Below are positions 19,501 through 27,409 of a DNA stretch of 64,000 bases, in pieces. A program made the translations under genes and the position numbers. The notes under the pieces are model-generated. The model had not been told where the DNA came from, did not search any database, and was given only the letters and a program-made list of their open reading frames with translations. The first letter of the stretch is position 1. Each line of letters starts with the position of its first letter. This DNA is from Cupriavidus pauculus (GTDB lineage Bacteria > Pseudomonadota > Gammaproteobacteria > Burkholderiales > Burkholderiaceae): assembly GCF_008693385.1 (NCBI RefSeq), contig NZ_CP044065.1:2108001-2172000 (forward strand), written 5' to 3'.

Positions 19501-22500
19501 AGCCCGAGCCGGTGCGCATCGCGTAACGCGTTGCCGATCAGGGCGCGCATCTGCTCGTTGGCATTCTCGTACTGCGAGAGCACGCCCCGCCCCGTCAGTT
19601 CGGCCATCTGCTCGCGCACGAGCGTCTGTTCGAGCCAGGCGTCGCCAGAGCGCGGGTCCTGTGCCGGATCCAGGCCCAGGCCCCGTATCAGGTTTCTGCT
19701 GGTCACGAGATCGCTGGGCGACGCGTCGCCGTGCGGTGCTGGCGTGGACGAGCGTTCGTCGGGGCCCGATTGAATGCCGTTCGAGCCGTTGGCGATCGAG
19801 ACATTGTCGTTCGAGCCAGCGTTGTTCGAGCCGTTGGCGATCGAGCCATTGTCGTTCGAGCCATTGTCGTTCGAGCCGTTGTCGTTCGAGCCGTTGGCGT
19901 TCGAGATATTGGCGATGGAGCCGTTGGGGTTCGAGCCGTTCGTGATCTGCTCTGCCAAGGTCTCCGCCCTGTACGTCGTTCCGTCGGAGGACTGCCCATC
20001 GGACTTTCCGCCACCGGCTTTCCCCGCATCGGCTTTCCCCGTATCGGCTTTTCCCGTATCGGATTTCCCCGTATCGGATTTCCCCGTATCGGATTTCCCC
20101 GCATCGGCTTTCCCCGCATCGGCTTTCCCCGTCTCGGATTTCCCCGTATCGGATTTCCCCGTATCGGATTTCCCCCCATCGGACTTTCCGCCGTCGGACT
20201 TTCCGCCGTCGGACTTTCCGCCGTCGGACTTCGGTCCGCCGCCGGAACCCCCATCGGCAGTGCCGCCCCCCGAGCCGTCGTTGGGCGGCGGCACAGGCGG
20301 CAACTGCAGGGAACGCGGGTTCCACGGATACCTCGGCCTCCAGTATTCCCCGCCGTCCGAAAGCACCTTCACGTAGCGCGCGGTCAAGAAACTGGAGCCC
20401 GCGGTCAGCCCCAACGGAATCTGCCACTTCACCGCCAATTTGGGCTTCGTGTCCTCCTTGTCCTGCGACAGCGCCGATTCGGGCGCGAGCACATCGTCGA
20501 TCGCCGACGTCTTTGCGCCACGATTGGTGATCGTGAACCCATCCCCCGCGATAACGCTCGCGCGAATGCCAGCGTTGTAGCCATGTTCGAAGGTACTTTT
20601 CACCTTCTTCATGACCTCGCCCTGATACGCGCACATATCATCCGGCGGACCGTAGCTTCCCCCGCACATCCTCCATTCCATGTCCTTAAAGAGAATGCCG
20701 TAAGAGACCCAGTAATCGCGCCGTGTCTTGGTGGTATGTTTCCAGGACAGCCGGGTCTCGAGCGCGAGGTCGTCGTTCGTCAGCGTCCCGCCCTTGAGCA
20801 CGAAACGATTGCCCACGTCGTCGTAGATCCCTCTGCTACCGAATAGGCTCCCCGTGTTGTCGCGGGTCGCGGTAAAGCCTTGCGCAAGGATCGAGTTCCC
20901 CGCCCAGATGGTGCCCCCGATATTTCGCAGATCCGAGAAATTCAGCCACAGGTTATCGCTCGCGAGGATCTTCGGCGACTTGCTCCGCTTCGGGGCCGCA
21001 TATTCCTGCCATTCGACCATCTGCGCCTTGTAGTTCTGGTAGTACCGATACCGTCGCGTCGGCCCGTGCCAGCGGTAGTGCTCCTTGCCATCCTTTACCG
21101 TCTCGTGCTCGAAGGTGACCCACCGGCGCGTGTCCCCCTCCTTGACCTCGTTACGAATCTGCCCCGCGACGAGCCGCAGCCGCGTGGCATCGATCACCCC
21201 GTGATTGACGATCGTGTTGGCCCGCAGATCCGCCCCGACCATCATCCCGCCCAGCATTTGCGAAATATGTCCGGTGTTCGTCAGCCTGCCGTTCACGATT
21301 GCGGACAACTTCTGACGGGCGGCGATCGTGCCGTGATTGGTGAGCTCGCCGCCGCCCTCGGACGCGCCCTCGGGCACGCGCAGATTGAGCTTGCCCGCCA
21401 TGGCATACAACTGGAGCCGGTCCGCAACGATGGCCGCGTTCTCGTGGTTGACGATGTGAGGCGCCTTCAGCGTGAGGTTGTCGCGGGAATGAATGAGACC
21501 CCTGTTCTCGAATGGATCCCGCAACTCGATCAAGCTTGCGCTTTTTCCGCGCGTCTCGGACCCCTCCGACATACGGAGCGTCGCACTCGGCGTGTGCACG
21601 TTGTTGTGCATCCAGTCCCAGGGCAGGCGGCGGGGGTATTCGTATTCCAGCATCTGAGGGCCGCCGGGGCCCGCAGCCAGGTCCAGCCTGCGGAGCGACA
21701 TATGCGTCGCCCCCGCCGAAATCAATCCCGCGCCAGCCGGCACCACCACCTCGTCGCCTCTGATATCCAGGCGGTCGCCGGACACCACCAGCGCGCCTGG
21801 TCTGAGCACGAGCGCGGCCTTCGGCACGGTCACCCTCACGCCCTGACGCGCGAGCACGCTGCCGCCCAGACGGACACCCATGCCACTGTCCCCGGACATC
21901 AGGTAAATCCGGTCCGCACTCATTGCCCCAAGCACGGTGCTGTCGATGGCAAAGCCTTTGGGCGTCTTGCTCCGGCCGATCGGATGAACGAAACGGCCCT
22001 GGTAATCGATCCGTGCGGCGCCCGCGATCAGGGCCAGATCGCCGGCACGATCCGCGGAACCGGCGTACACCCTGCCATTCAACGTGATCTGCTTGGCCAT
22101 CAGTTGCGTCACGACCTGGCGACTCGCGTCGAGCCCGTTCGTGCGGTTGCCGCCTTCGACAAGAATGTCGCCGTCCGTCACTTCCACTCCGCCGAGCCCG
22201 CCTGACGCCTCCCAGTAAGGCTTGCCCGTCGTGAGCGTCACGCGGTCGCTCCCCTCGAAGCTGCAGCCGGAACAGGTAATGCCGTTGGGATTGGCGATCA
22301 TGAGGTCGGCCTTGTGCCCGCGGACTTCCACGTGGCCGCCGAGCGTGCTGCGCTCCGCCGACACCACCTCGTTCACGATCAGACTGGCGGCGCTCGTCAG
22401 GCCGGGGTTCGCCCTGTCGACATAGCCAGCGAACGATGCGGGGTCCATTGGCTTTCCATCGGGGGCAAGGGTCGGCACGTTGTTGAACGCCAGTCCGTTG

Positions 22501-22781
22501 CGGCCGACGTTGAACGCGGTGTAGCGGTTGTGCGACACGCCCGCGGCATTGGGGGGCGCGATCTCCACCATCGCGACGCCATGGTTCCAGGTATGGGTCC
22601 GCACGCCATCGAGGGCGACAAGCGCCGGCGGACTCTGCGACGCATGGGACGGCGCCATCGGCACCGTCATCCACGCCGCCGCGATGGTCATCGTGGTCAC
22701 GTCGGCGGGCCGGATCGAGTGTGCCGCGCGCGAGACGATCTCGGAGACTGCGCGGGAAAGAGTACGAGGGGTAGGTTTCAA
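13542..22781 (-). CDS. Giant two-partner-secretion exoprotein (FHA-like) with C80 peptidase and ADP-ribosyltransferase-like C-terminal modules
   Basis: About 3079 residues. A long basic leader (about 1-47) precedes the TPS secretion domain with NPNGITCSGCSF near residue 165. A haemagglutinin beta-helix follows. Residues about 850-925 are GKSD/GKAD pentapeptides and about 946-1000 NGSND-type repeats; further beta-helix continues to about 2030. The C-terminus holds C80-1 (His2130 in VGHG, Cys2170 in LLGC), ART-1 (Arg2312, Glu2388), C80-2 (Cys2527, but Glu2490 where His is expected), ART-2 and ART-3 (Arg2954, Glu3031). The start chosen is TTG at 22781, with GGAG six bases before it. The most upstream in-frame TTG (22907) lies in the cyo terminator T-tract. 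Secretion via a TpsB porin is expected from the family, but no tpsB is adjacent. Family calls for the N-terminus are firm; the toxin modules are inferred from motifs. Confidence 0.85.
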   Translation of the reverse strand: MKPTPRTLSRAVSEIVSRAAHSIRPADVTTMTIAAAWMTVPMAPSHASQSPPALVALDGVRTHTWNHGVAMVEIAPPNAAGVSHNRYTAFNVGRNGLAFNNVPTLAPDGKPMDPASFAGYVDRANPGLTSAASLIVNEVVSAERSTLGGHVEVRGHKADLMIANPNGITCSGCSFEGSDRVTLTTGKPYWEASGGLGGVEVTDGDILVEGGNRTNGLDASRQVVTQLMAKQITLNGRVYAGSADRAGDLALIAGAARIDYQGRFVHPIGRSKTPKGFAIDSTVLGAMSADRIYLMSGDSGMGVRLGGSVLARQGVRVTVPKAALVLRPGALVVSGDRLDIRGDEVVVPAGAGLISAGATHMSLRRLDLAAGPGGPQMLEYEYPRRLPWDWMHNNVHTPSATLRMSEGSETRGKSASLIELRDPFENRGLIHSRDNLTLKAPHIVNHENAAIVADRLQLYAMAGKLNLRVPEGASEGGGELTNHGTIAARQKLSAIVNGRLTNTGHISQMLGGMMVGADLRANTIVNHGVIDATRLRLVAGQIRNEVKEGDTRRWVTFEHETVKDGKEHYRWHGPTRRYRYYQNYKAQMVEWQEYAAPKRSKSPKILASDNLWLNFSDLRNIGGTIWAGNSILAQGFTATRDNTGSLFGSRGIYDDVGNRFVLKGGTLTNDDLALETRLSWKHTTKTRRDYWVSYGILFKDMEWRMCGGSYGPPDDMCAYQGEVMKKVKSTFEHGYNAGIRASVIAGDGFTITNRGAKTSAIDDVLAPESALSQDKEDTKPKLAVKWQIPLGLTAGSSFLTARYVKVLSDGGEYWRPRYPWNPRSLQLPPVPPPNDGSGGGTADGGSGGGPKSDGGKSDGGKSDGGKSDGGKSDTGKSDTGKSETGKADAGKADAGKSDTGKSDTGKSDTGKADTGKADAGKAGGGKSDGQSSDGTTYRAETLAEQITNGSNPNGSIANISNANGSNDNGSNDNGSNDNGSIANGSNNAGSNDNVSIANGSNGIQSGPDERSSTPAPHGDASPSDLVTSRNLIRGLGLDPAQDPRSGDAWLEQTLVREQMAELTGRGVLSQYENANEQMRALIGNALRDAHRLGLVHGEALTAAQERGLAGDIVWMVRTDVNGMSMMAPVVYLSAATRARTRGSATIEADMIDLDTDGVHNEHGVISGATSVTLRAKGSIVNRSGEIRGGTVDLQSDKDIEVTGGTIASEGDTRLSAAGRLVLDTTSERTTHATTTGTAGTSSTSMRTHSVEETRHTRPSLQVGGNLRADSGRQTTLAGAQVRVRGNADLRSDGDLRIVGRTDKTVERTVSHESGYGINGALFDATDTVGESVSGRHVGSTIDVGGRAGMQAKGRLTLQGADVKAGGDADLRAGSIDVVAAPNTSTSAVTTARRSILRLGGTTHARANAGAGSGAHREGRGVWLGANAAANAGAEGTFELVADSTRSGTSRKVVHRGSAIEAGGALRVKAGDDVSIEGSRLASGRDMRLDARNVSAVAAEDVTANTWSRRDAGIGYYASASAGAQAGIGAAPSGEQPGGLPAAHVNAEAGWQWREARQQGTEGGSTAVTSSIAAGGDLVRHAGDTLRDVGTAVSSGGSLTQSAATIVSEAARDTTYRTTRSGDRSARVGGYASASAGLPAAVEPGHSASTLSSGVGAGAGLKIDYRQSSEQDVAATEIAVVSSMRAGGDVSTASSGETRLVGTQVEAKGEIDVRAGSVKHLAAYDTHARSQQSAGTGATVQIDLASPGVGVSGDHATAHAHDNGRGVQVGRMHAGGNVSVRATGDATLEGTTIEGGAVTIAAGGDLAFQSARVTRDTGDASTAANGGVSIGTQSFGVSAGVNVSRASTSDARDVAGGVVARDGAIDIASSGDARFAGTSLSAATDVRVAAGGDVTFDVARERESRDATQFNASLDIGRVKAGGGASTGVGSPGAFVGRSTYAREQETGARIRGGSVHVASGGDTTLIGTTVDADQVDYATGGVRREVAAAPVKITASVVNVGLPPVIRPARAPRRQHQPLAGPTGRTGSNAHAGHAVAARHAGQVEHVEHVEHVARAGHSGDAGKTPYDSRVVFALGDTPTVDRAARHVAQKHPGTRVVRVAASEGDHGAVPDPLPPDGLKGHVKFTMVGHGDATHATLGGLSPERLAGLARNGMRANPDATLGKLNLLGCDSACLTARTTAALAAGQPHTATRVTGETGEVKVLASGKKKTLPMNTADPDALGGAAPTIPVHHHRLYDESDLMSGDKAREDWQTTQQQMIAQPRPLFDMRERRQLERLAAGAPPEGDRPLTHLLETVARLPDHPGTAYGAYRMPRGVFGRMVREGDVVGGPAIHAMASKGYAQEAMLHHGAAPDNRPDRQSVLMVFDGQPAKSLAPFSPYQGPDARTEVYYPPNTRMTVRDILDTAHGTYVWLDKPAAGTSTGVARHLLTGEPMPDYDRRVVMPLDDSGKVLNAAQSLRHKHAATMLVPWSGRGDATGAGGRHKYSLVGEWDPGTQTLSGRPISALADAVAPLAANADTCKVSLVGCHSAALAAPLRDALHERGVDAEVTGRDGRVRVSDRGRKHTVRHDDTEALGGKAVPRRARHEVSYDPAGAARADRADRADRAERADMPAAIARGAVSRPQRAARHATGPRRMFDEMKQAMTAYAAHNEREVVRHRAIDDAKMRVAPRVFANRDAYDPVAIFAKLPGAYNDSLRGTGAGPVTRDVHALAAALHALPPTPGVSYFATRTPALAYERLVRTGDIVTADIFLSTDMALPDARAALGRGEGAAVGTVDAGIPTLFRIEGRTGRNTTPFHGEANPSLVYAPGTRFEIGAMESDGGVRYVLMHEVPAGAAATARLRPGRPAMERDLLTGHRRTEPGMADAIAAIAPAPHFDPPPPLPDAEAESRAQRFAPLARRFSEAERQYEQAMMLPLLQGAALPLASGAPRGARQPSRADLLALRDFPGASYRGGAGAPGLYGRTIVEGDIVRTAKPLMHSALLADADRASRLAGAAAAGGPRPYLFAVEGPAGRQLEMPRADGRRFGPEVVFPARSEFSIAAIRDTPARTLIWARPYFGASSEPLKDMHTGETLDRR
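13600..13940 (-). other. ART-like domain 3 of the exoprotein
   Basis: Residues about 2948-3060. ASYRGG supplies the first-strand Arg (2954), LYGRTIVEGDIVRT the GDIV helix-loop, and GPEVVFPARSEF the catalytic-Glu strand (Glu3031). The Ser-Thr-Ser strand is degenerate (PLMHSALL). It ends in a DMHTGE tail shared with the other repeats. Confidence 0.5.
14285..14625 (-). other. ART-like domain 2 of the exoprotein, catalytic Glu missing
   Basis: Residues about 2719-2832. Arg2731 (SYFATRTP), YERLVRTGDIVTADIFLSTD with Ser2754 in the Ser-Thr strand, then NPSLVYAPGTRFEI. Leu2806 stands where the ART family has Glu, so this copy is probably inactive as a transferase. A DLLTG tail follows. Confidence 0.55.
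14962..14988. repeat. Three 9-bp tandem repeats in an interdomain linker
   Basis: GCGCGGTCG is repeated three times in a row and encodes alternating Ala-Asp-Arg triplets (ADRADRADR). It lies between C80-2 and the helical stretch before ART-2. Confidence 0.75.
15043..15475 (-). other. C80-like cysteine peptidase domain 2, His replaced
   Basis: Residues about 2436-2580. The Cys strand is kept (KVSLVGCHSAAL, Cys2527) and so is a basic flap (DRGRKHTVRHD). The histidine strand reads YSLVGEWDPG, with Glu2490 at the catalytic position. It ends in EALGG, the same terminal motif as copy 1 (DALGG). It is likely a catalytically dead duplicate. Confidence 0.55.
15540..15885 (-). other. ART-like domain 1 of the exoprotein
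   Basis: Residues about 2299-2414. Arg2312 in YGAYRMP, a VFGRMVREGDVVGG helix-loop, and RTEVYYPPNTRMTV with Glu2388 before the V-Y-Y-P-P-x-T strand, the layout of R-S-E ADP-ribosyltransferases. The Ser strand is degenerate (HAMASKG). It is followed by a HLLTGE tail. Confidence 0.55.
16108..16593 (-). other. C80-like cysteine peptidase domain 1 (MARTX CPD type)
   Basis: Residues about 2063-2225. KFTMVGHGD supplies His2130 and KLNLLGCDSACL supplies Cys2170, a dyad spacing of 40 close to known CPDs. GGLSPERLAGLA lies between them, and a basic flap (SGKKKTLP) follows, at the position where the family binds inositol hexakisphosphate. In toxins this domain autoprocesses and releases effectors. Confidence 0.65.
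16623..16649. repeat. Three 9-bp tandem repeats in an interdomain linker
   Basis: GACGTGCTC occurs three times in direct tandem and encodes a His-Val-Glu run (VEHVEHVEH) just before C80-1. It marks the border between the beta-helix stalk and the C-terminal modules. Confidence 0.75.
19778..19943. repeat. 15-bp tandem repeats coding for N-G-S-rich pentapeptides
   Basis: Degenerate copies of a 15-base unit (GTTCGAGCCGTTGTC and variants) encode NGSND/NGSIA-type pentapeptides within the giant exoprotein. The stretch contains about ten N-x-S sequons. The unit is a multiple of three, so copy-number change keeps the frame. Confidence 0.85.
20003..20238. repeat. 15-bp tandem repeats coding for GKSD/GKAD pentapeptides
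   Basis: About fifteen near-identical 15-base units (GGATTTCCCCGTATC and variants on the plus strand) encode (T/G/A)GK(S/A)D pentapeptides. They form a charged, flexible linker in the exoprotein. Near-identity of neighbouring units suggests recent expansion. Confidence 0.88.
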
Positions 22782-22905
22782 GCGTTGCTCCACGGCTTGT
22801 CGAACATGCCGTGAAATGTCGCGAAAACCCGCGGCACTGGCTTTAGGCGTTCTCCGAATTTGTGACGAAGCGAGACAGTTTCGGCGATCGGCTAGGCCAA
22901 TCCGC

Positions 22906-22940
22906 AAAAAAAAACCGCCCGGCGTGCACCGGGCGGTTTT
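22906..22940 (-). terminator. Rho-independent terminator of the cyo operon
   Basis: CCGCCCGG and CCGGGCGG, with a 6-base loop (22915-22936), are followed on the minus strand by nine T residues (22906-22914). On the plus strand four T follow, so it may work weakly in both directions. It isolates the exoprotein gene from cyo transcription. Confidence 0.9.
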
Positions 22941-22963
22941 GGCTCATGCCACCGAGGACAGCG

Positions 22964-23326
22964 TCAATGCGCCATCGGCATCATGTTGGCGTTCATGTTG
23001 TGCATGATCCAGAGCGAACCGGCCAGCACGATGAACAGGATCAGCACGGTGAACAGGAACGCGATCACGTTGCCGCGCTGCTCGTTCGAGCTGTCCAGAT
23101 GCAGGAAGTACTTCAGATGGACGACGATCTGGACCACGCCCATGCCGAGGATGATCCAGAGGATCGTGCCGCGGTCCATGGTGCCGTCCATCACGATCTT
23201 GAACGGGATCACCGTCAGGATCACGGCCAGCACGAAGCCGATCACATACGACTTGACCGATGCGTGGCCGTGCGCGGCGCCGTGAGAATCGCCATGCGCG
23301 GCATGGCTGGATTGATGCTGGGCCAT
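22964..23326 (-). CDS. cyoD: Cytochrome bo3 quinol oxidase subunit IV
   Basis: CyoD (120 residues) is the small subunit needed for assembly of the CuB site. A His-rich cytoplasmic N-terminus (HQSSHAAHGDSHGAAHGHAS) is followed by three membrane helices, starting at SYVIGFVLAVILTVIPF. HLKYFLHLD is typical of the COX4/CyoD family. It is the last gene of the operon, adjacent to the cyoC stop. Confidence 0.95.
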   Translation of the reverse strand: MAQHQSSHAAHGDSHGAAHGHASVKSYVIGFVLAVILTVIPFKIVMDGTMDRGTILWIILGMGVVQIVVHLKYFLHLDSSNEQRGNVIAFLFTVLILFIVLAGSLWIMHNMNANMMPMAH

Positions 23327-23971
23327 TTACATTGCTCCCATCAGGTAGACCACCGTGAAGACGCCGATCCAGACGACGTCCAGAAAGTGCCAGAACAGGC
23401 TCAGGCACATCAGACGCTTGGTGGTGGCCGTCGTGATGCCCTTGGTCGTGAGCTGATACATCAGCACGAGCATCCACAGCATGCCGCTCGCCACGTGCAG
23501 GCCGTGCGTGCCGACCAACGTGAAGAACGACGACAGGAATGCGCTGCGGTTCGGACCCGCGCCTTCGTGCACCAGGTGCGCGAATTCGTTGATTTCCATC
23601 ACCATGAACGCCGCGCCCAGCAGGAAGGTCACGGCGAGCCAGCCCATCACGCGGCCCTTCTGCTTGTTCTGCAGCGACACCATGGCCATGCCATACGTGA
23701 TCGACGAGAACAGCAGGATGAAGGTTTCCACGAGCACGTAGTTGAGCTCGAACAGCTCCTTGCCCGACGGGCCACCCGCCACTTCGCCGCGCAGGACGGC
23801 GAATGCGGCGAACAGGCACGCGAACAGGATGCAGTCGCTCATCAGATACAGCCAGAACCCGAAGATCGTGTTCCCGCTCGTATCGTGGTGCGCGTGGTCG
23901 TGTGTATCGTCATGCGCGTGCGCATGCGCCGGGGCTTGCGCCCCAAAACGGTCCAGGACTTCAGTCGTCAT
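23327..23971 (-). CDS. cyoC: Cytochrome bo3 quinol oxidase subunit III
   Basis: CyoC (214 residues) is a five-helix membrane subunit of the COX3 family. After a His-rich N-terminal tail it reads [20 protein letters not shown], then [15 protein letters not shown] and a final [13 protein letters not shown] helix, all family-typical. It abuts cyoD and follows cyoB by five bases. Confidence 0.96.
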   Translation of the reverse strand: MTTEVLDRFGAQAPAHAHAHDDTHDHAHHDTSGNTIFGFWLYLMSDCILFACLFAAFAVLRGEVAGGPSGKELFELNYVLVETFILLFSSITYGMAMVSLQNKQKGRVMGWLAVTFLLGAAFMVMEINEFAHLVHEGAGPNRSAFLSSFFTLVGTHGLHVASGMLWMLVLMYQLTTKGITTATTKRLMCLSLFWHFLDVVWIGVFTVVYLMGAM

Positions 23972-23976
23972 GGTGA

Positions 23977-25950
23977 TCAGGCCCCCGAAGCAACACGTTG
24001 CAGCTGTTGCGTCTCAATCTGCTCGACCTCCTTGGCCGGCACGTAGTAGTCGATATGGTCGTCGTTCGCACGGAAGATGAACGACACCACCATGCCGATC
24101 AGGCCCACGATGGCAAGCCACCAGATGTGCCACGTCAGCGCGAAGCCCAGCACCAGGCTGAAGGCACCCATATAGAAGCCGGCGCCCGTGTTCTTCGGCA
24201 TATGGATCTCTTCGTAGCCATCGGTACGCGGCTTCTCGCCACGCGCCTTCATGTCCGCGAACGCGTCCAGGTCACGCACCACCGGGGTGTGCGCGAAGTT
24301 GTAGAACGGCGGCGGCGACGAGGTGGCCCACTCCAGCGTACGGCCGCCCCACGGGTCGCCGGTCACATCGGCCAGCTTCTTGCGGTCGCGGATCGACACG
24401 ACGATCTGCAGCACCTGGAAGAAGATGCCCAGCGCCACGAACACCACGCCCACCACGGCCAGATGCAGCCACGGGGTCCATGCGGGGTTGTCGGTATGGT
24501 TCAGACGACGGGTCATGCCCATCAGGCCGAGCACGTACAGCGGCATGAACGCGAAGTAGAACCCCAGGATCCAGCACCAGAACGCGCACTTGCCCAGACG
24601 CTCGTTCAGCTTGAAGCCGAACGCCTTCGGCCACCAGTAGGTGATGCCGGCCAGGTAGCCAAACAGCACGCCGCCGATGATCACGTTGTGGAAGTGGGCG
24701 ATCAGGAACAGGCTGTTGTGCAGCACGAAGTCGGCTGCCGGCACGGCCATCAGCACACCCGTCATGCCGCCGATCACGAATGTGATCATGAAACCCAGCG
24801 TCCACAGCACGGGCGACGTGAATTGCACGCGGCCACGGTACATCGTGAACAGCCAGTTGAAGATCTTCACCCCGGTCGGGATGGAGATGATCATGGTCGT
24901 GATGCCGAAGAACGCGTTCACGTTGGCGCCGGAGCCCATCGTGAAGAAGTGGTGCAGCCAGACGATGAACGACAGCACCATGATCGCGCTGGTCGCGTAC
25001 ACCATCGACTTGTAGCCGAACAGCTTCTTGCCCGAGAACGTGGCGATGATCTCCGAGAAGATACCGAACGCCGGCAGCACCAGGATGTAGACCTCGGGGT
25101 GGCCCCAGATCCAGATCAGGTTCACGTACATCATGGCGTTACCGCCGCCATCGTTCGTGAAGAAGTGCATGTCCAGGTAACGGTCGGCGCCCAGCAGGGC
25201 CAGCGACACGGTCAGCACCGGGAAGGCGGCCACGATCAGCACGTTCGTGCACAGCGCGGTCCACGTGAACACCGGCATGCGCATCAGCGTCATGCCCGGG
25301 GCACGCATCTTGAGGATGGTGACCAGGAAGTTCACGCCCGTCAGCAGCGTGCCGAGGCCCGAGATCTGCAGCGACCACAGGTAGTAGTCCACCCCCACGC
25401 CCGGGCTGAAGTCGAGGCCCGACAGCGGCGGATAGGCCAGCCAGCCCGTGCGCGCGAATTCACCGACGCCCAGCGAGATGTTGACCAGCAGCGCGCCGGC
25501 CACGAACAGCCAGAACGACAGCGTGTTCAGGAACGGGAACGCCACGTCGCGCGCGCCGATCTGCAGCGGCACCACGAGGTTCATCAGACCCGTCATCAGC
25601 GGCATGGCCACGAAGAAGATCATGATCACGCCGTGGGCGGTAAAGACCTGGTCGTAGTGCTCGGGCGGCAGGAAGCCCGTATTGCCGCCGGTGGCGACAG
25701 CCAGCTGGGTACGCATCATCAGCGCGTCGGCAAAGCCGCGCAGCAGCATGATCAGCGCGACCAGCGAGTACATCACGCCGATCTTCTTGTGGTCGACGGA
25801 CGTAATCCACTCGCTCCACAGGTAGTTCCATTTCTTGAAATGGGTGATGGCGCCAAGCAGCGCCAGACCGCCGAGCATTACCGCGCTCAGCGTCACCATG
25901 ATGATCGGCTCATGAAACGGAATCGCCGACAGACTCAATTTGCCAAACAT
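23977..25950 (-). CDS. cyoB: Cytochrome bo3 quinol oxidase subunit I (CyoB)
   Basis: CyoB (657 residues) is the catalytic haem-copper oxidase subunit that reduces O2 to water and pumps protons. Seen are [10 protein letters not shown] (low-spin haem His), [18 protein letters not shown] (CuB His and the cross-linked Tyr), WLHHFF (CuB histidines) and the AHFHNVI haem ligand pair. The quinol-oxidase-type N- and C-terminal extra helices account for the length. It follows cyoA by eight bases. Confidence 0.98.
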   Translation of the reverse strand: MFGKLSLSAIPFHEPIIMVTLSAVMLGGLALLGAITHFKKWNYLWSEWITSVDHKKIGVMYSLVALIMLLRGFADALMMRTQLAVATGGNTGFLPPEHYDQVFTAHGVIMIFFVAMPLMTGLMNLVVPLQIGARDVAFPFLNTLSFWLFVAGALLVNISLGVGEFARTGWLAYPPLSGLDFSPGVGVDYYLWSLQISGLGTLLTGVNFLVTILKMRAPGMTLMRMPVFTWTALCTNVLIVAAFPVLTVSLALLGADRYLDMHFFTNDGGGNAMMYVNLIWIWGHPEVYILVLPAFGIFSEIIATFSGKKLFGYKSMVYATSAIMVLSFIVWLHHFFTMGSGANVNAFFGITTMIISIPTGVKIFNWLFTMYRGRVQFTSPVLWTLGFMITFVIGGMTGVLMAVPAADFVLHNSLFLIAHFHNVIIGGVLFGYLAGITYWWPKAFGFKLNERLGKCAFWCWILGFYFAFMPLYVLGLMGMTRRLNHTDNPAWTPWLHLAVVGVVFVALGIFFQVLQIVVSIRDRKKLADVTGDPWGGRTLEWATSSPPPFYNFAHTPVVRDLDAFADMKARGEKPRTDGYEEIHMPKNTGAGFYMGAFSLVLGFALTWHIWWLAIVGLIGMVVSFIFRANDDHIDYYVPAKEVEQIETQQLQRVASGA

Positions 25951-25958
25951 CGTTGCTC

Positions 25959-26927
25959 CTAGGATTGCGCGCCCACCGCCGGCTTGGCCGGCGTGGTCAT
26001 GGACACCTGCGCGTCGCCAATCGTGTTGCGCGACGTGCAGACCGGACCGCCGTCGAAGCCTTCACGGGCCACGGCACGACCGCTGTTGTCCATGTATTGG
26101 TGCAGGATGCCGTGATACAGGTCGCCATCGACCTTGCCGTAGTACGTCACGGCAACGGCTTCGCTCGGCTTGGCGAGCTCCTTGTAACCTTCGGCGCCGA
26201 GCTGCTCCGACGACTCGCGGACCTTCGCGACCCACGCGTCGAAGTCATAGTTCGACATGGCCAGGGTCTTGAACTTCATGCCCGAGAAACCGCCGCCGCT
26301 GTAGTTCGCCGACATGCCGTCGAACGTACCGGCTTCGTTGGCGATCAGATGCAGCTTGGTCTCCATGCCCGCCATGGCATACACCTGGCTGCCCAGCGCG
26401 GGGATGAAGAACGAATTCATGATCGAATCCGACGTGATCTTGAAATTCACGGGCGTGTTCACCGGCAGCGCAAGCTGGTTGATCGTCGCGATCTTCAGCT
26501 CCGGATAGATGAACAGCCATTTCCAGTTCATCGCCACGGCTTCGACGGTGATCGGCTTGACGTTCGATTCGAGCGGCTTGTAGGGATCCAGCTCGTGCGA
26601 CGAGCGCCACGTGATGATACCGAGCGCGATGATAATCAGGCAGGGGATCAACCAGACCACGACCTCGATCTTGGTCGAGTGCGACCAGTCGGGATCGTAC
26701 GTTGCGGAGGTATTGCTGGCGCGATACTTCCAGGCGAACACGATCGTCAGAATGATCACGGGCACGACCACCAGCAGCATGAGCCAGGTGGCGATCAGGA
26801 TGATGCCCTTGATATCCACGCCGATCTGACCCTTCGGGTCCATCAGCGTCAGGTTGCAGCCGGCCAGCAACAGCAGGCCAAGGCAAGGCAGGAACCGCGT
26901 CAGGCGCGGCATTCTAGGTAGTTTCAT
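25959..26927 (-). CDS. cyoA: Cytochrome bo3 quinol oxidase subunit II (lipoprotein)
   Basis: CyoA (322 residues) begins with a lipoprotein signal ([13 protein letters not shown]) and two membrane helices, followed by a cupredoxin-like periplasmic domain. The domain lacks the CuA ligands, as expected for a quinol oxidase. [19 protein letters not shown] and [18 protein letters not shown] are typical. The ATG at 26927 puts the lipobox at the normal distance. It is the first gene of cyoABCD. Confidence 0.95.
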   Translation of the reverse strand: MKLPRMPRLTRFLPCLGLLLLAGCNLTLMDPKGQIGVDIKGIILIATWLMLLVVVPVIILTIVFAWKYRASNTSATYDPDWSHSTKIEVVVWLIPCLIIIALGIITWRSSHELDPYKPLESNVKPITVEAVAMNWKWLFIYPELKIATINQLALPVNTPVNFKITSDSIMNSFFIPALGSQVYAMAGMETKLHLIANEAGTFDGMSANYSGGGFSGMKFKTLAMSNYDFDAWVAKVRESSEQLGAEGYKELAKPSEAVAVTYYGKVDGDLYHGILHQYMDNSGRAVAREGFDGGPVCTSRNTIGDAQVSMTTPAKPAVGAQS

Positions 26928-27409
26928 GTCACGACGGTCTGGTTGTGCCACGGCCCGAAGGCACGCGGCTTCAACTGCCCGATGCACGATGGCGGCAGGC
27001 AGGTTGAGCGGGGTAAAAACCGGAGGACGTGGACAGCGACTGACGACTGCGTGCGCGTGGCGCCGGAGAGGCGGTGGCGTGCGCTGAGGTGGAGGACTGC
27101 CCGAACCGCGGCTACGCCCGAAGGACTGCGTTGGTTCACGATGTCTTTGCCATGTCTGCTGTTACCATCCGGCGCGCCAGCGCTGTGCGCACGGATTTAT
27201 GAGCAGATAGAGCAATACGTAAAGCATCGTGGGCGCGACTGTACCGCAACGCAACTTTGAGGGTAAACCCACGGGGTGCGGAAACACTGTTCTGTAAAAC
27301 GGACAATGACGAGAACCTTACGGTCCGCTTACTTTTCGCTCCCGGGCGCGCGCCTGATGGCGGTTTTCTTCATATTTGGCGGGCCTCAAGCCCGCCAGCG
27401 ACGATGCCG
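26928..27409. other. 482-base intergenic region upstream of cyoA
   Basis: I find no convincing gene here. The minus strand has a possible promoter near 27199-27220 (TTTACG, 16-base spacer, CATAAA), which would leave a leader of about 260 bases before cyoA. A GGCGGGC/GCCCGCC stem at 27378-27396 follows the maoC stop but has no T-tract. No clear FNR palindrome was seen. Confidence 0.4.

Noticed and set aside
19778..20238. Possible CRISPR array from the regular repeats
   Set aside because: Units are 15 bases in direct tandem without unique spacers, lie in frame in a gene, and no cas genes are near.
17500..20634. Open frame of about 1044 codons on the minus strand inside the giant exoprotein gene
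   Set aside because: It is in another frame of the same gene and reads as Arg/Gly-rich nonsense, while the main frame shows the haemagglutinin pattern throughout.
22782..22907. Start of the exoprotein at the upstream TTG (22907)
   Set aside because: It lies in the T-tract of the cyo terminator, with no Shine-Dalgarno; the TTG at 22781 has GGAG at good spacing.
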